From an uncultured Lachnospiraceae bacterium (GTDB taxonomy: Bacteria > Bacillota > Clostridia > Lachnospirales > Lachnospiraceae): DNA of 45,678 nt. The stretch is taken from contig CANPYE010000007.1 of NCBI GenBank assembly GCA_947588005.1, forward strand, positions 1-45,678, read 5' to 3'. Position numbers and translations under genes: made by a program. The notes beneath the pieces are model-generated. The model worked only from the letters and a program-made list of their open reading frames with translations, searched no databases and was not told where the DNA came from. Position 1 is the stretch's first letter, and each line of letters starts with the position of its first letter. Positions 21,396 to 32,900 of the stretch are shown in pieces.

Positions 21396-22904
21396 TCACA
21401 GATTCATTCCTCTTGCGTACAACTGATTCATCTCACGGCATTTGTCAATGATCGGGCGGGTAAACTCGCCCTTTTTCATGCGCCATTCCCAGTTGCCGCC
21501 CAGCGTGGACGGCGTATTGATGCGGGCCTCCCAGCCAAGTCCCAGGTAATCCTGCAGCGGAATCACAGCCAGCCTGGAAACACTTGCCAGAGCCGCGCGA
21601 ATAAACATCCAGTGAACGTCATCCCAGTCCGGGTCCGCGACTCCCATATAACGGGCCGCGAAATCCCGATCGCTCTGAGGAATCGTCTCATACCAGCTTC
21701 TGACCGTATCGTTATCGTGGGTTCCGGTATAAACTACGCTGTTAGGCGTATAAAAGCAGGGCAGATAATTGCTTTTCTCCCTGGAATCGAAGGCAAACTG
21801 CAGCACCTTCATGCCGGGGAACCCGGTCTTTTCCACCATCTCAAGAACCTCGGGCGTCAGAAATCCCAGATCTTCCGCTATGATATTCAATTCGCCCAGC
21901 TCATCCTTCATCTTCTTAAACAGGGCGTAGCCCGGACCGTTCTCCCATTTGCCGTTCTCCGCCGTGGCGTCGCCCGCCGGGACGGAATAATATTTCTCAA
22001 AGCCCCGGAAATGATCCACGCGCACCACATCGTACAGATCGAAACAGTATTTCATCCGGCGCAGCCACCAGGCATAGCCGGTCTTCTTATGATAACTCCA
22101 GCGATACAGCGGATTCCCCCACAGCTGTCCTGTAGCGGAAAACGCGTCCGGCGGAACACCAGCCACCGCCTCCGGCCGGCACCTCTCATCGAACTGGAAC
22201 AATTCCGGGTGGCTCCAGCTGTCGGAGCTGTCAAACGCCACATAGATCGGAATATCTCCGATAATGCGGATGCCGCGCTCATTGGCGTAATTTTTCAGGG
22301 CATGCCACTGCGAAAGGAACATCATCTGCTGAAATTCATAGAAGCGGATCTCGTCCTCCAGTTCTTTACGATAGCGCGCCAGCGCTTCCGGTTTGCGGAG
22401 CTTGATGTCCTCGTCCCACTCGCTCCAGCTTTTCTCGCCGAAGGAACGCTTTACCGCCGCGTAAAAGCAATAATCCAGCGTCTCCTCGCAAAGATCCGCG
22501 GTCAGCGTCTGATCCGGATCGCCGCCGGCCGCTAGAATCCGTTCCTTCCACCGTTCATAGGCCTTTCTCAGTACCTTAAAGCGGTTGTTGTAAATAGCTT
22601 CGTAATTGATATACCTCTCATCGTCTCCGAAATACGCCTCATCGCACTCCTGCTTCGTCAGCAGTCCGTCCGCGATCAGCTGCTCCAGATCGATGAAATA
22701 TGGATTCCCCGCGAAAGCGGAGAACGCCTGATAGGGCGAATCCCCGTAGCCTGTCGGCCCCAACGGCAGGATCTGCCAGTAGTTCTGACCGGCTTCCCGC
22801 AAATCGTCTATAAACTGATACGCTTCTTTTGAAAACGCGCCAATCCCATACTCTGACGGCAGACTGGCGACAGGCAGCAATATTCCACACTCTCTCACGC
22901 CCAA
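21396..22904 (-). CDS. malQ: 4-alpha-glucanotransferase (amylomaltase, GH77)
   Basis: GILLPVASLPSEYGIGAF, YWQILPLGPTGYGDSPYQ, VRVDHFRGF, IAEDLGFLT, GTHDNDT motifs. Confidence 0.97.
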   Translation of the reverse strand: MGVRECGILLPVASLPSEYGIGAFSKEAYQFIDDLREAGQNYWQILPLGPTGYGDSPYQAFSAFAGNPYFIDLEQLIADGLLTKQECDEAYFGDDERYINYEAIYNNRFKVLRKAYERWKERILAAGGDPDQTLTADLCEETLDYCFYAAVKRSFGEKSWSEWDEDIKLRKPEALARYRKELEDEIRFYEFQQMMFLSQWHALKNYANERGIRIIGDIPIYVAFDSSDSWSHPELFQFDERCRPEAVAGVPPDAFSATGQLWGNPLYRWSYHKKTGYAWWLRRMKYCFDLYDVVRVDHFRGFEKYYSVPAGDATAENGKWENGPGYALFKKMKDELGELNIIAEDLGFLTPEVLEMVEKTGFPGMKVLQFAFDSREKSNYLPCFYTPNSVVYTGTHDNDTVRSWYETIPQSDRDFAARYMGVADPDWDDVHWMFIRAALASVSRLAVIPLQDYLGLGWEARINTPSTLGGNWEWRMKKGEFTRPIIDKCREMNQLYARGMNL

Positions 22905-22968
22905 ACCCTCCCTTTCTTCTGCTTTTTCAGGATATTTACATCATAGCAGAAAAACAGGAAATAAGCAA

Positions 22969-23958
22969 TCAGACTTTTCGCCTGTTTTCGTTCTTCTCTC
23001 TCCGATCGCGCCGGACAGCCAAGAGAAGTATCAGCGGGATAAGTATGATCCCAAGCCCTATGACTACCGTAGTCATATGCCGCAGATTTCGGACCCACTG
23101 AAAAAATCCCGCCCTTTCCGGCGGCTGCGGCTCATCCGCCGCAGCCGCCGGTACCGGAGACGCGGTCACTTCTACATAGCTCTCCGAAGGTTCTGCCGTT
23201 GTCTCCGGTTCGCTTTCCTCCTCTGTTTCTGGCATTTCAAGCTCATAAACTGCCTCATAAGCCATGCCTGGCTGCTCAGGAATAACCGCCCGTCCCCCGT
23301 AGACTGCCTCGATATCCGCCACATATTTTTGTCCGGAGGCGGCGGCCTGCCGGTAGATCATGCCGTCCTCCCCGGTCTGCGGCGGGCCGCTCCATTCCAC
23401 GGAATCGATCCGGTAATATTCTGGATCGACTCCGATCAGCGCAAGAAGCGCCTCTTCATGTCCGGCAAACGGCTGATCCTCTCTTACCTCCACAATTTCA
23501 TTCCCCAGGACAAAGCTTCCGGAATCATAGCCCCAGACCGTTACCGGGAACACAAAACCGCCTTCCCACCTCCATCCGGAAGTATCGGTTCTCTCTAACG
23601 GAAGCGTAACCGGTGCGCTGCGTCCGGTATCTTCGTCCTGAATTACCGTTTCTATCGTCTCCGGTATCGCCGCTGCCTGCTCCACTCCGTCATAACGCAC
23701 GGACTCGCGCGCGTATTTGGCGATCTCAGGCATCGGATGCGTCGTCAGCTGCCAGGATTTCAGACTGTACTCTTTATCCTGCCACAGATACATATCCGGC
23801 AGCGTCCCCTGTCCAGCTGCGGCCAAATCCGGGAAAATGCCGTATCGGACCGTGATTTCCGTATCCGATGTCTCAATGACGGTTTCTTCCGCGCAGACCG
23901 TGAGGGCTGTCGCGGCCGCCAGAACAACGGCCGATGCCGGCACAAGCACAATAAACAT
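22969..23958 (-). other. C-terminal module with internal signal-peptide-like start (possible separate translation unit or domain)
   Basis: In-frame ATG at 23956-23958 preceded by GGAAAGG; MFIVLVPASAVVLAAATALTVCAEET... and C-terminal TM VVIGLGIILIPLILLLAVRRDRREKNENRRKV. Confidence 0.6.
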
Positions 23959-26900
23959 AAAGCCTTTCCGGCCGTTTTGATTCTTCTGCGGACGCTTCTG
24001 CGGGCGCTTAACGCTTATCCGGCCGCTGTCTTCTTCCATCCGTTTCCACAGGATCCGGCATACCGCGGCCGAGCAGATCATCAGAAATAATGCCGTCATG
24101 ATCGCCTTAAGATTCCCATCGCCGGTCTCCGGCGCCATATAATACGCGAGGCTTCCCAGCGGAACGGCGTCGTCTCCGATCAGCCAGGCCTGATATTCCG
24201 CCTCGACCGTGCCTGGAATCCGAACCGGCTTCTCCGGTTTTTCCGGCTGCTCCGGCTTGTGCGGCCGAACCGGAAGCGCTTCGTCCTTCATGACCACTTT
24301 ATCGATCCTCCCGTCTAAAGACACGGTAAACACGATATCCGCCGCGTAAGCATAGCCGGCCGGCGCCGCTTCTTCGTGAAGCACATATGTCTTTCCGGCC
24401 TTAAGCTTTCCAACGATCTCATGCGCTTCCCCGGTTGAGATCCATTCCTCCGCCAGCTCTCCCTGCGGCCGGGCTTCCTGCTGCCCTTCCGACGCTTCGA
24501 TGTATTCCCTGATCTGCAGCTTTGCTCCCGGAAGCTCCTTTTCCCCTGTGATATCCGTCTTTGTCACCGACACACAGGTCGGCCTGTCCTCCATGACTAC
24601 CTGTTCCGTGCTTCCGTCCTCCGACACGGTAAATGAAATCTCCGACGCATAGGCATATCCCTCCGGCGGCAGTATCTCACGAAGCTTATACGTCTGCCCC
24701 GGTATCAGGACCGCATCGACCAGGTGCGGCTGTTCCTCTGATACCCATTCCTCAATTATTTCTTCGGCTTCATCCAGAAGCTGCAGCACTGCCCCCGGAA
24801 GCTCTTTTCCGCCGGTGATATCCTGCTTACTGACCGTCACCCGGCGCCGGCCGTCATAACCGGTGATCGCCGCTACAAAACCATCGTCTCCAATCCCGAA
24901 CGCCATCCGTCCGCTTTCGAGCCTGCTTCCATCTCCGTAAAATGTGGTTTCCGCCAGTACATAGGTCTTCCGGTTCGAGAAGATTTCTCTCTCCGACGCA
25001 GGATCTCCTGCCGTAAACTCAGGCCGTTCCTCCGTCGGCTCATAAGAAATCAGCTCATTGCCAAAAGTCGGTTCTTCCTGCAGCGGGTTCTCCGGTAAGC
25101 CTCCCAAAACCGCTTCTTCTCCCGATGCGTTCTCCTGCATACCATCATTTGCTGCGTCTTTTCCCCACATGCTCCCCGGCATACTGCCGGCAGCCGCTTC
25201 TCCGTCTGCTTCCCGCAGACTCAAACGAACCCCATCCGGTCTCCGGTCTTCGATCAGACAACCTCCGTCCGTCAGATAAAGCCTTCTCGTCTGCCTGCCC
25301 GTTACTTCCGCGGCTCCGTCGCTGTAAAACGTTCTCTCCGTCAGCGTATAAATCTCACCGTCTAGGATCCCGTCCGCGTCCGTAAGCACATGCCCGTCCC
25401 CGGAAGCGATCCACGAAACGACCGGCATTCCGTTTCGGTCCGTCACAGCCACTTCGCTTTTCACCGCGTATCTTCCCCGGATCGTCACGGAATACAGATC
25501 ATGGAACTGAATGACGCCCGGCTGATTGCCGATCGAACTAATCCGCCTTCCGTCAGACGATATCGTAAATACGACCGGCGGCATTACCTGGTATCCGTCC
25601 GGCACGGATATTTCCGCCAGCAGATAGCTTCTCCCCGCGATCAGTCCTTCCAGCACATGCTCTGATTCCGTCTCCGACGTAATCCACCGCTCCACAGGCG
25701 TCTCCACGTCGCAGAGATAGCCGCCGTTCTCACCGGTTCCGGTGATCCGATACACCGCCAGCTCCGCGCCGGGGACATATCTTTCACCAAAGTCTTTCTT
25801 TTTCACAGCAATCCTGGTCTTCCTGTCAATGATCCGCTGCGCGTATTCCGCTCTCTCGCCCCAGCCAAAGGACACGCCGTCCCTGTCAGGCGCGAACTCA
25901 AAGGAATATACCTGCGGATTCACGGCATATCCTTCGGGCGGAAGGATCTCCTTCAGCCGGTAGCAGTACGGTATAATAGTCCCGTCCTCCTGCACTTCTC
26001 CCACCGGAAGTCCCGAAAGCGCCGCCGTACCGCCGGAATCGCTGAAACATCTGGTAAATATCGGGTCTGTCAGATCCGGCTGCCTGTAGGCTGCCACTTC
26101 AAATACCGCCCCTGTCAGGCTGCTCCCTTCCGGATCCGTCTTCGTCACCGTCACTCTGCCTTCCGCCGGGGCATCGGACACCCTCACGATCCGGATCGGG
26201 TCATCCGTATGATATTCGATCTTCACCGGCTGAAAGGTCGTGTAATAATCCGGACTCTTAAGCTCCGTCAGCCAGTAGTCCCCTTCCGGCAGCCGTTTCA
26301 GCGTATGAGGCCTTCTGTCGCCTTCCCGGTATCCCTGCGGGATCCTGCCATTAAGCCGGTCCGCTTCCGTATAGACACCGTCCTGGCCGCTGGTCCATTC
26401 TGCCGCCAGATATTCCTGCTCCTGTATCAGTCCTCCGTCAGCCGCCGCGCGGTACAGCGCCAGATGGGCTCCGGGAAGCTCCGATTCTCCATCACGAAAG
26501 GTCTTGGAAATTATAATCGCCCCTTCCTCATTGCGGATCCGGTACCGCTGGACATCCGCTATATCCTGCACTTGGAGAAGCAGCGGCTCCGCTGCCGCAA
26601 AACCGGCCGGCGGCTTCGTCTCGACCGCCACATACGCCGCTCCCGCAGGCAGATAATCCCACCGTCTCATTCCGTCCTCCGTCAGATAGGAAGACGCCCG
26701 TTCATTCACTCCCGAAAGAGCATGACAGTCCAGCCGATACTCATATACCCAGTTTCTGCCCAGGCGGCTCTCCCCCTGCCCGTAGGCCGTAACTCGTATC
26801 TCCACGCCGTCCTCCGTCTGAAGCGTCATCTGCAGGCTGGTCGGAAATGTACTCGCTTCGCCGCCGTCTGCCGATGCGTCGATCTGCGTATGATTTACAT

Positions 26901-29900
26901 AATGCGCCGTATAATTCTGCCCGTTGTATTCCCAGGACACAGTCCTGAGCTTTGTTCCGTAACGGCCAAACTGCGCTTCGAACTCCCGGGTAAAACCTGC
27001 GTATCTTTCTCCGTCGTCACTGGTGAAATGATCCACCTCCTTCTGCGGATCATACACCGGCCATCCGTTCGCGTCGTACATGACCTGTCCCTCTGCGTCC
27101 GTAACCGCTTCATAGAGCGTAAATTCCGCGCCGTTTACCAGCTTGCGCGCTGAGCCGTCCCCGGTGTATTTCTCGATCTCCACCTTTGTATGGTCGTTAT
27201 ACAGAGCATATATCTGCACCCGGCCGGTCTCATGAACCGTAATTTCCATCGCGGGAGCGCTGACCATGCCGGGCGGCGTCTCCGTCTCCTCCAGCAAATA
27301 CTCGCCCGCGGGAACTCCTTCCAGATACACCGGCTCCGTTCCGGTAAGCCATGAAGCGGTCAATATTTCCTCCGCCCCCACGCGGCTGTTTGTAGAATGA
27401 AATGCAAACGGCTGATTGCCGGTTTTCTGAAGATAGCTTCCGGCCGGATAGCGGTTCAGATCGGACGTATATACTCTGGACGCCTCAAAAAGAGCCAGGC
27501 GAGCGCCGGATACCTGCGTCTGACCAAAGGAGCCTTTTCCTTCTGTAACAGTTCCCAGAACCGTCGGATTCCCGGACGCATCCGTCTGAAGCATGTCCAG
27601 AACCTCGTACGTATAATCTGCTGTTCCGTCTGCCTTGCTGATCAGAAGCTTTGTCGTCCTGTCCGTCATTTCGGTCTTCTGAACCTCTGCCGTCTCCCTA
27701 ATGACCACGCCGGTTGGAAGCCCTTTCAGATACCCTTCCGGGGCCGCCAGTTCTTCCATGATATAAGTCCCCGCCGGAATCCGGCGCAGCAGATCTGCTT
27801 GTCCTTCCGTCATATTGCCGGAGAACGGATCATCCGGTGTGCTTTCCCCGGTGACCCAGGTATTCTCCAAAATATAACTCTCTCCGGCCCTGTGAAGAAT
27901 CACTTCGGCGCTTCCGGACGCGCTCTTCCCGGTTTCGCGGCCCGCGGACGTATTTCCGCCGGCCGCATCACCGCCGGCCCTGTCGTCCTGCATTACATAA
28001 GACGCCTTATCGTAAGCCCCTGTCAGATCTGATCCCTTCTCCCGCACCGGCCTGCCGTTCCGGTCGTAAAGCGGGGTATCCGTTTCATAGCTTTCACCGC
28101 TATAGCGATAATACCGGACCAGACCATGCTCATCGTAAACAGGCTCCATCAACTTATCAAAGTCCCCGTTATTATTGGTCAGGACCGGTTCACCGTTTAA
28201 ATTATGACCGGATCGGTTCTGCGTAAGCGTCGTCATCCTGTGGCTCTGTCCGCCGTCGTCCGATTCCCAGGTTCCTGTCAGATATTCCGTATCCGCTGTT
28301 TCCCCAAGCGTGGCGATCCTCGATGTCGTGATCTTTTCCTGCGACAGCAGATGACCGTCGCTGTCCCGGGTAATATGAACCGGCCAGACGAGCACCCGGA
28401 CATCCGCTTTATCCGCACCGCCGCCCGCAGCAGCATTGCTGCCGTCACCGCTTCCATCATTCTCATCCGCCAGCACGTATGCCATCCCGGTATACGGATC
28501 CACGAAACTGTCTCTGTTTCCGTCCGCGTCCAGATGATACAGCGTCACGCCTTCGCTCATCCGGACTGATCCTCCGGCCTGTTTCACCGGGCGGGCGAAC
28601 TCCCCTTCAAATACTTTATCAGCGGCTGAGTAGGATATTTTCCGAAAATCCCCTCCGGCCAGCTCAAAGACCGCCGTCCTGCTCCTGAACGCGAAGATCG
28701 ACTGACTTCCGTCTGTCGCCGGGCTCAGCTCCTTATCTTCCTCCAGCTGGTTCACCTCAAGCCAGTTATGGTCCCTGTCGTAAGCGTAAAGCACCTTTTG
28801 TCCAGCCACATTTTCTGTGCGGAACAATTCCAGTCCGCCCAGATCATAGAAAAGAATATCCGTATCCCCGCGTTCCACTCTGTCCGCTTTCCATACGTCC
28901 TGTGTCGTTCCGTCTGAATCGCTTCCCGTATTCACAAACTCCGTCCGTGAACCGGCGTATCCCTTTCCGATATACATTCGTTCCACATTGCCGCTTGCGC
29001 CGCGTTTCACCAGAAGGCCTTCATACGCCAGATCTTCTCCGTCCCCGGAAGGCGTCAGCTCCAGCCCTTCATAAAGGGTCATCAGGGCCCCTGTCACATA
29101 TCCGTTTGCGTCGTCGGCCGTCTCAAGAGCCTGCGTAACATACCCATATCCAGCAAACAATCCGCCATGGTACACGATCCGGACATCCATTCCCGATGCC
29201 TTAAGCGCCATCAGATATTCCAGCGTCCCTTTTCGCCAGGCATAGCCCATATAGACGCCGTCCTTAAAAGCGTATTCATACTCCGCCCTGCCGCCGATCT
29301 CCGCCAGACTTCCGTCCACACGCCCGCTGAGCTTGTACGTCACCGTCTGCAGCTGTGAGCCGCCGACTTTCGCCCCTGCCTCCTTGCGCTTTTCCACCAG
29401 CAGTCCGGATGGAGCGTTCTCCACATAAATTCTTGCCGCGTTCCCTGCATCTTCCCGTCCTTCCGCATGTGATTCATACACCGTCGCCGCCACACGATTG
29501 TCCGCACTGCCTCTCTGATAATATGTAACTGTGTCGCTGTATACCTCGATCGCGACCGGACGGCTCCTTACATACCCGGCAGGCGCCTTCACCTCCGTCA
29601 GTACATACACTCCGGCCGCCAGGGGCTCCGGCGTCTCAAGCCAGCCTGCGTTCTGCTGTCCGTATCCGCCGTCAAAATCCTCTCCGGCGCCCTCAAGCAT
29701 ACCGTCCGCGGCTGTCGTATAAGATCGGAATTGCCCTACCCGCGCTCCGCCTGCGTCCGTCTGGAACACCCGCGCTTTTTCATCGCAGACCGGCGTTCCT
29801 TCCGAAACCACACCTCGATACAGAGCGCCGCGCCACGGGCGAATATCGGAAGCCATCATGCTTTCCAAAAATTCCCTGCTCCCGTAAATCGTCGTGTCCG

Positions 29901-32900
29901 CATCATAAAAAAGCATTCTTCCCTCTCCGTCCGGCGACTCGTCTCTCGCCGCCGCATAGATATTGAAAACAGCGTCGTCATGGAGCAGATTCTCGCCGGT
30001 TTCCGAGTCCAGCTTTTCAATGCGCAGCTTCGCCGTATAGGGCGTGTTGACAAACCGCACGCGGGCATACGAACCGTCCCCTGCAATGTTCCTGCCGGAA
30101 CTGTCTCCCGTACCGCTATGCTCCGTACTGCTTCGCGGCCCATCATATCCCGAAGCGCTGCCTCCATCTGCACCGGATAACGTCTCATCATCCGCCGCAT
30201 CTGCCAGGCTCCGCGGCACCAGCATCGGGCTGTACAGCCCTTCATAAGCCGTTTTCACGCCGCGCATCGCCCTTACATGATCGAGGAAATAATACCCTTC
30301 CGGATTTTCCTCCGTCGCCGGTCCTCCGCTGAACCGCACTCCGTCCGCAATTGCTGCATCCTCCGTTACGGAACTGTAGCGATAGACCTGACCGACCGCC
30401 TCATATCCCGGCTTTCCTTCCGCCAGATAATACGTCACCGTTTTCGCCCGGTCGTCCGCGTCATTATAATAATTCAGATACGGTTTCCACACGTCCTGCG
30501 TCAGAGCAAAATAGTCCCCCTCGCCAGCCGTCTTCACGCCATTCGTAAGCAGTCCGATATCCAGGCCATACCTGTAGATCTCAAAATCGCCGCTGTGATT
30601 ATGCGCTTCCGTCACATAAGCCTTAGCCGAACCGTCAGCCGCCTCGTATACCTCCTCTCCGAACCGGATGCCGTATCGATCCTGCATATCTTCCATGGAC
30701 ATCCCGCTGTCGTAGAGATACTCTGCGCTCATTGTATCTTCCGAATCTTCGGCCTCTGTCTGCATATACACCGACGGTACGACCACCTCTTTCGGGCTGT
30801 CGATCCGGTAATGCCGGTTTTTAAAGTCCTTAAGCTTTGCGTAATGAGGCTGCACTTCCGCTACTACATAAGTTCCATAAGGAAGTCCGGCGGAAATTCC
30901 ATAATAGCAGCCTTCCGCGGTCTCATCGGCATTCACGGTAGAAGGATCCACGTCCGGTCCCCCGCCCGCCGCTCCGTCCCAGGAAACCGCGTAGATCTCG
31001 TCCAGGTCGTACGCGAAAAACGGTTTCAGATAATCCTCTGCTTTCCGGATCGCCCGCCGCAGCGCCTCATCGTAAAACTGATCGCCGTAAGCGGTCTTTT
31101 CATCCGGATCCATCCTCGCTGCCTCTCCGTCCAGATACCAGTCGATAGCAAACTGACGGACCATATCGGACGCTTCCGTATTTTTCTCCGCCGCGCCGCT
31201 CCGGTTGACCGCGTTCCCGAGAGGTCTGAAAGAAGTACTTTTCTTTGCCGCGTCATCCCACAGATCATAATTGGCGACCGTCAGAGCGTCGAAGAACTTG
31301 TCATAATTGAACACCCGCACCGTCCGGACGCCGTCTCCGTCCGTGAACTGCTTCTCCACCGTCTCAAGAACGGCCGTATAGCCTTTCTGTGGTTCATCTT
31401 CTCCTTCCGGATACAGCACTTCATTCGCCGTTACCGCCTCTTGGGTCTGTTTATAAAGAATCTCCGTTTTTCTCGGAACCTTCGTGAAAACAGCAGGAAC
31501 CAAGGCCGGGTACGCCTGCTTCGCCTCCGCTATATCGATCTCGCGGCCGTGACGGTCCAGCCATACGATCTTCCCTTCCTCATCCCTGTATATCCGCTCC
31601 AGATTGCTCTTTAGATACGCCTTAAACCGGAAATTAGGAACCTGCTCCTGTCCGGATGCATCCCCGGACACGACGCCGGGCGCAGTATCCGCCGGATTGC
31701 TTTTTTCCTGTACCGTCTTAATAACCTTCACTCTCTGAGCGATAATATTCTCCCGCATGTCCACAGGCTTCAGCCGGCTCCCGGAACCGGGACTGCCCGC
31801 ACCGTCCTGCACAGGCGAGATCTGTCCCGGATAGACCAGCTCCGCAAGCCCCTCCGGTTCATCTCCGCGGACGCACGCGAACGCGCTCGCACCGGCCCCG
31901 GCGATATCCGTCAGGTAATCATTGTAAAACATCTCTTTTCCGTTCTCATCACAGGTCGTATACGGCGCAACAGCGCGAAACGTCATTGTCACCGGGCCTT
32001 CCCCGCTGCTCCAGTCCACGGTATTCTCAACATGAATCCGGTAGCTTTTGCTGGTCGCATCATAGACAGCCTCAAGCGGCGTAAGGGCATAATCGCTCGT
32101 CGTGACCGCTGCGGTCTCCCGGATATATTCTTCCCTGTAAACGGGAATGGGTTTGCCCCTGCCGTCCAGCCGGAGATCGCCTTCCTTATAGCGCTCATAC
32201 AGCGGCGGATATTCTGTCTCCAGATACTCCTCCATCGCCGCCCCAAGCGGAATCTCTCCTTCCTTCTGTTTCAGGGAAACCACTGCGGCGTAGCCGTTTT
32301 TCAGTGTAAAGCTTGCGGCCGGAAACGGCACATACATATGTCTCTCGCCCGTTTCGGTCCGCACCTGCACCCTCACATAGAGCGTACCCGTCGCCGCCTC
32401 ATAGACCGCGCTGCCTCTCGGATAATCGTGCAGCAGCATCGCCTTCCGGCTTCCCCCTTCCTCCCAGATCTGCGCGATCCGCGCGCTGCTCCAGAAGGAA
32501 TGCGTTTCAAACCATCCCAGCAGCTCCTTCACCAGTTCCTGATTTGTCCGTCCCTTAAGCGGCAGCACGGTCCACGGCGCTTTTTCCATCCTGTCCTGCG
32601 CCGGCACGGTATATCCCAGCTGCTTTAATATCGCGTTCGTCTCCTCGCAGATATAAGCATTGTCTGCCGCCCCGGCGTCCGCCCATTTCGCGGGATCAAC
32701 CGTGATCCTGTATTCTCCGCCCGGGTAATAAGAGAGCCTCTGCGTCACAAAATAAGTTCTTATCACCGGATTTTCCGTATCATAGAGAATCTCACCGTGT
32801 TCATCCCTCTGCGGAATGTAGCTTCCGGTCTCATCCAGACGATATTCCCCGGCTTTGGCGCGCTCAAACTCCCCGGTCGGAACCATTTCCACGCCGGTAA

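Noticed and set aside
26209-27153. Numerous plus-strand ORFs across 23-35 kb antisense to the giant adhesin
   Set aside because: Arg/Pro/Ser-rich translations with no domains or RBS; shadow ORFs.
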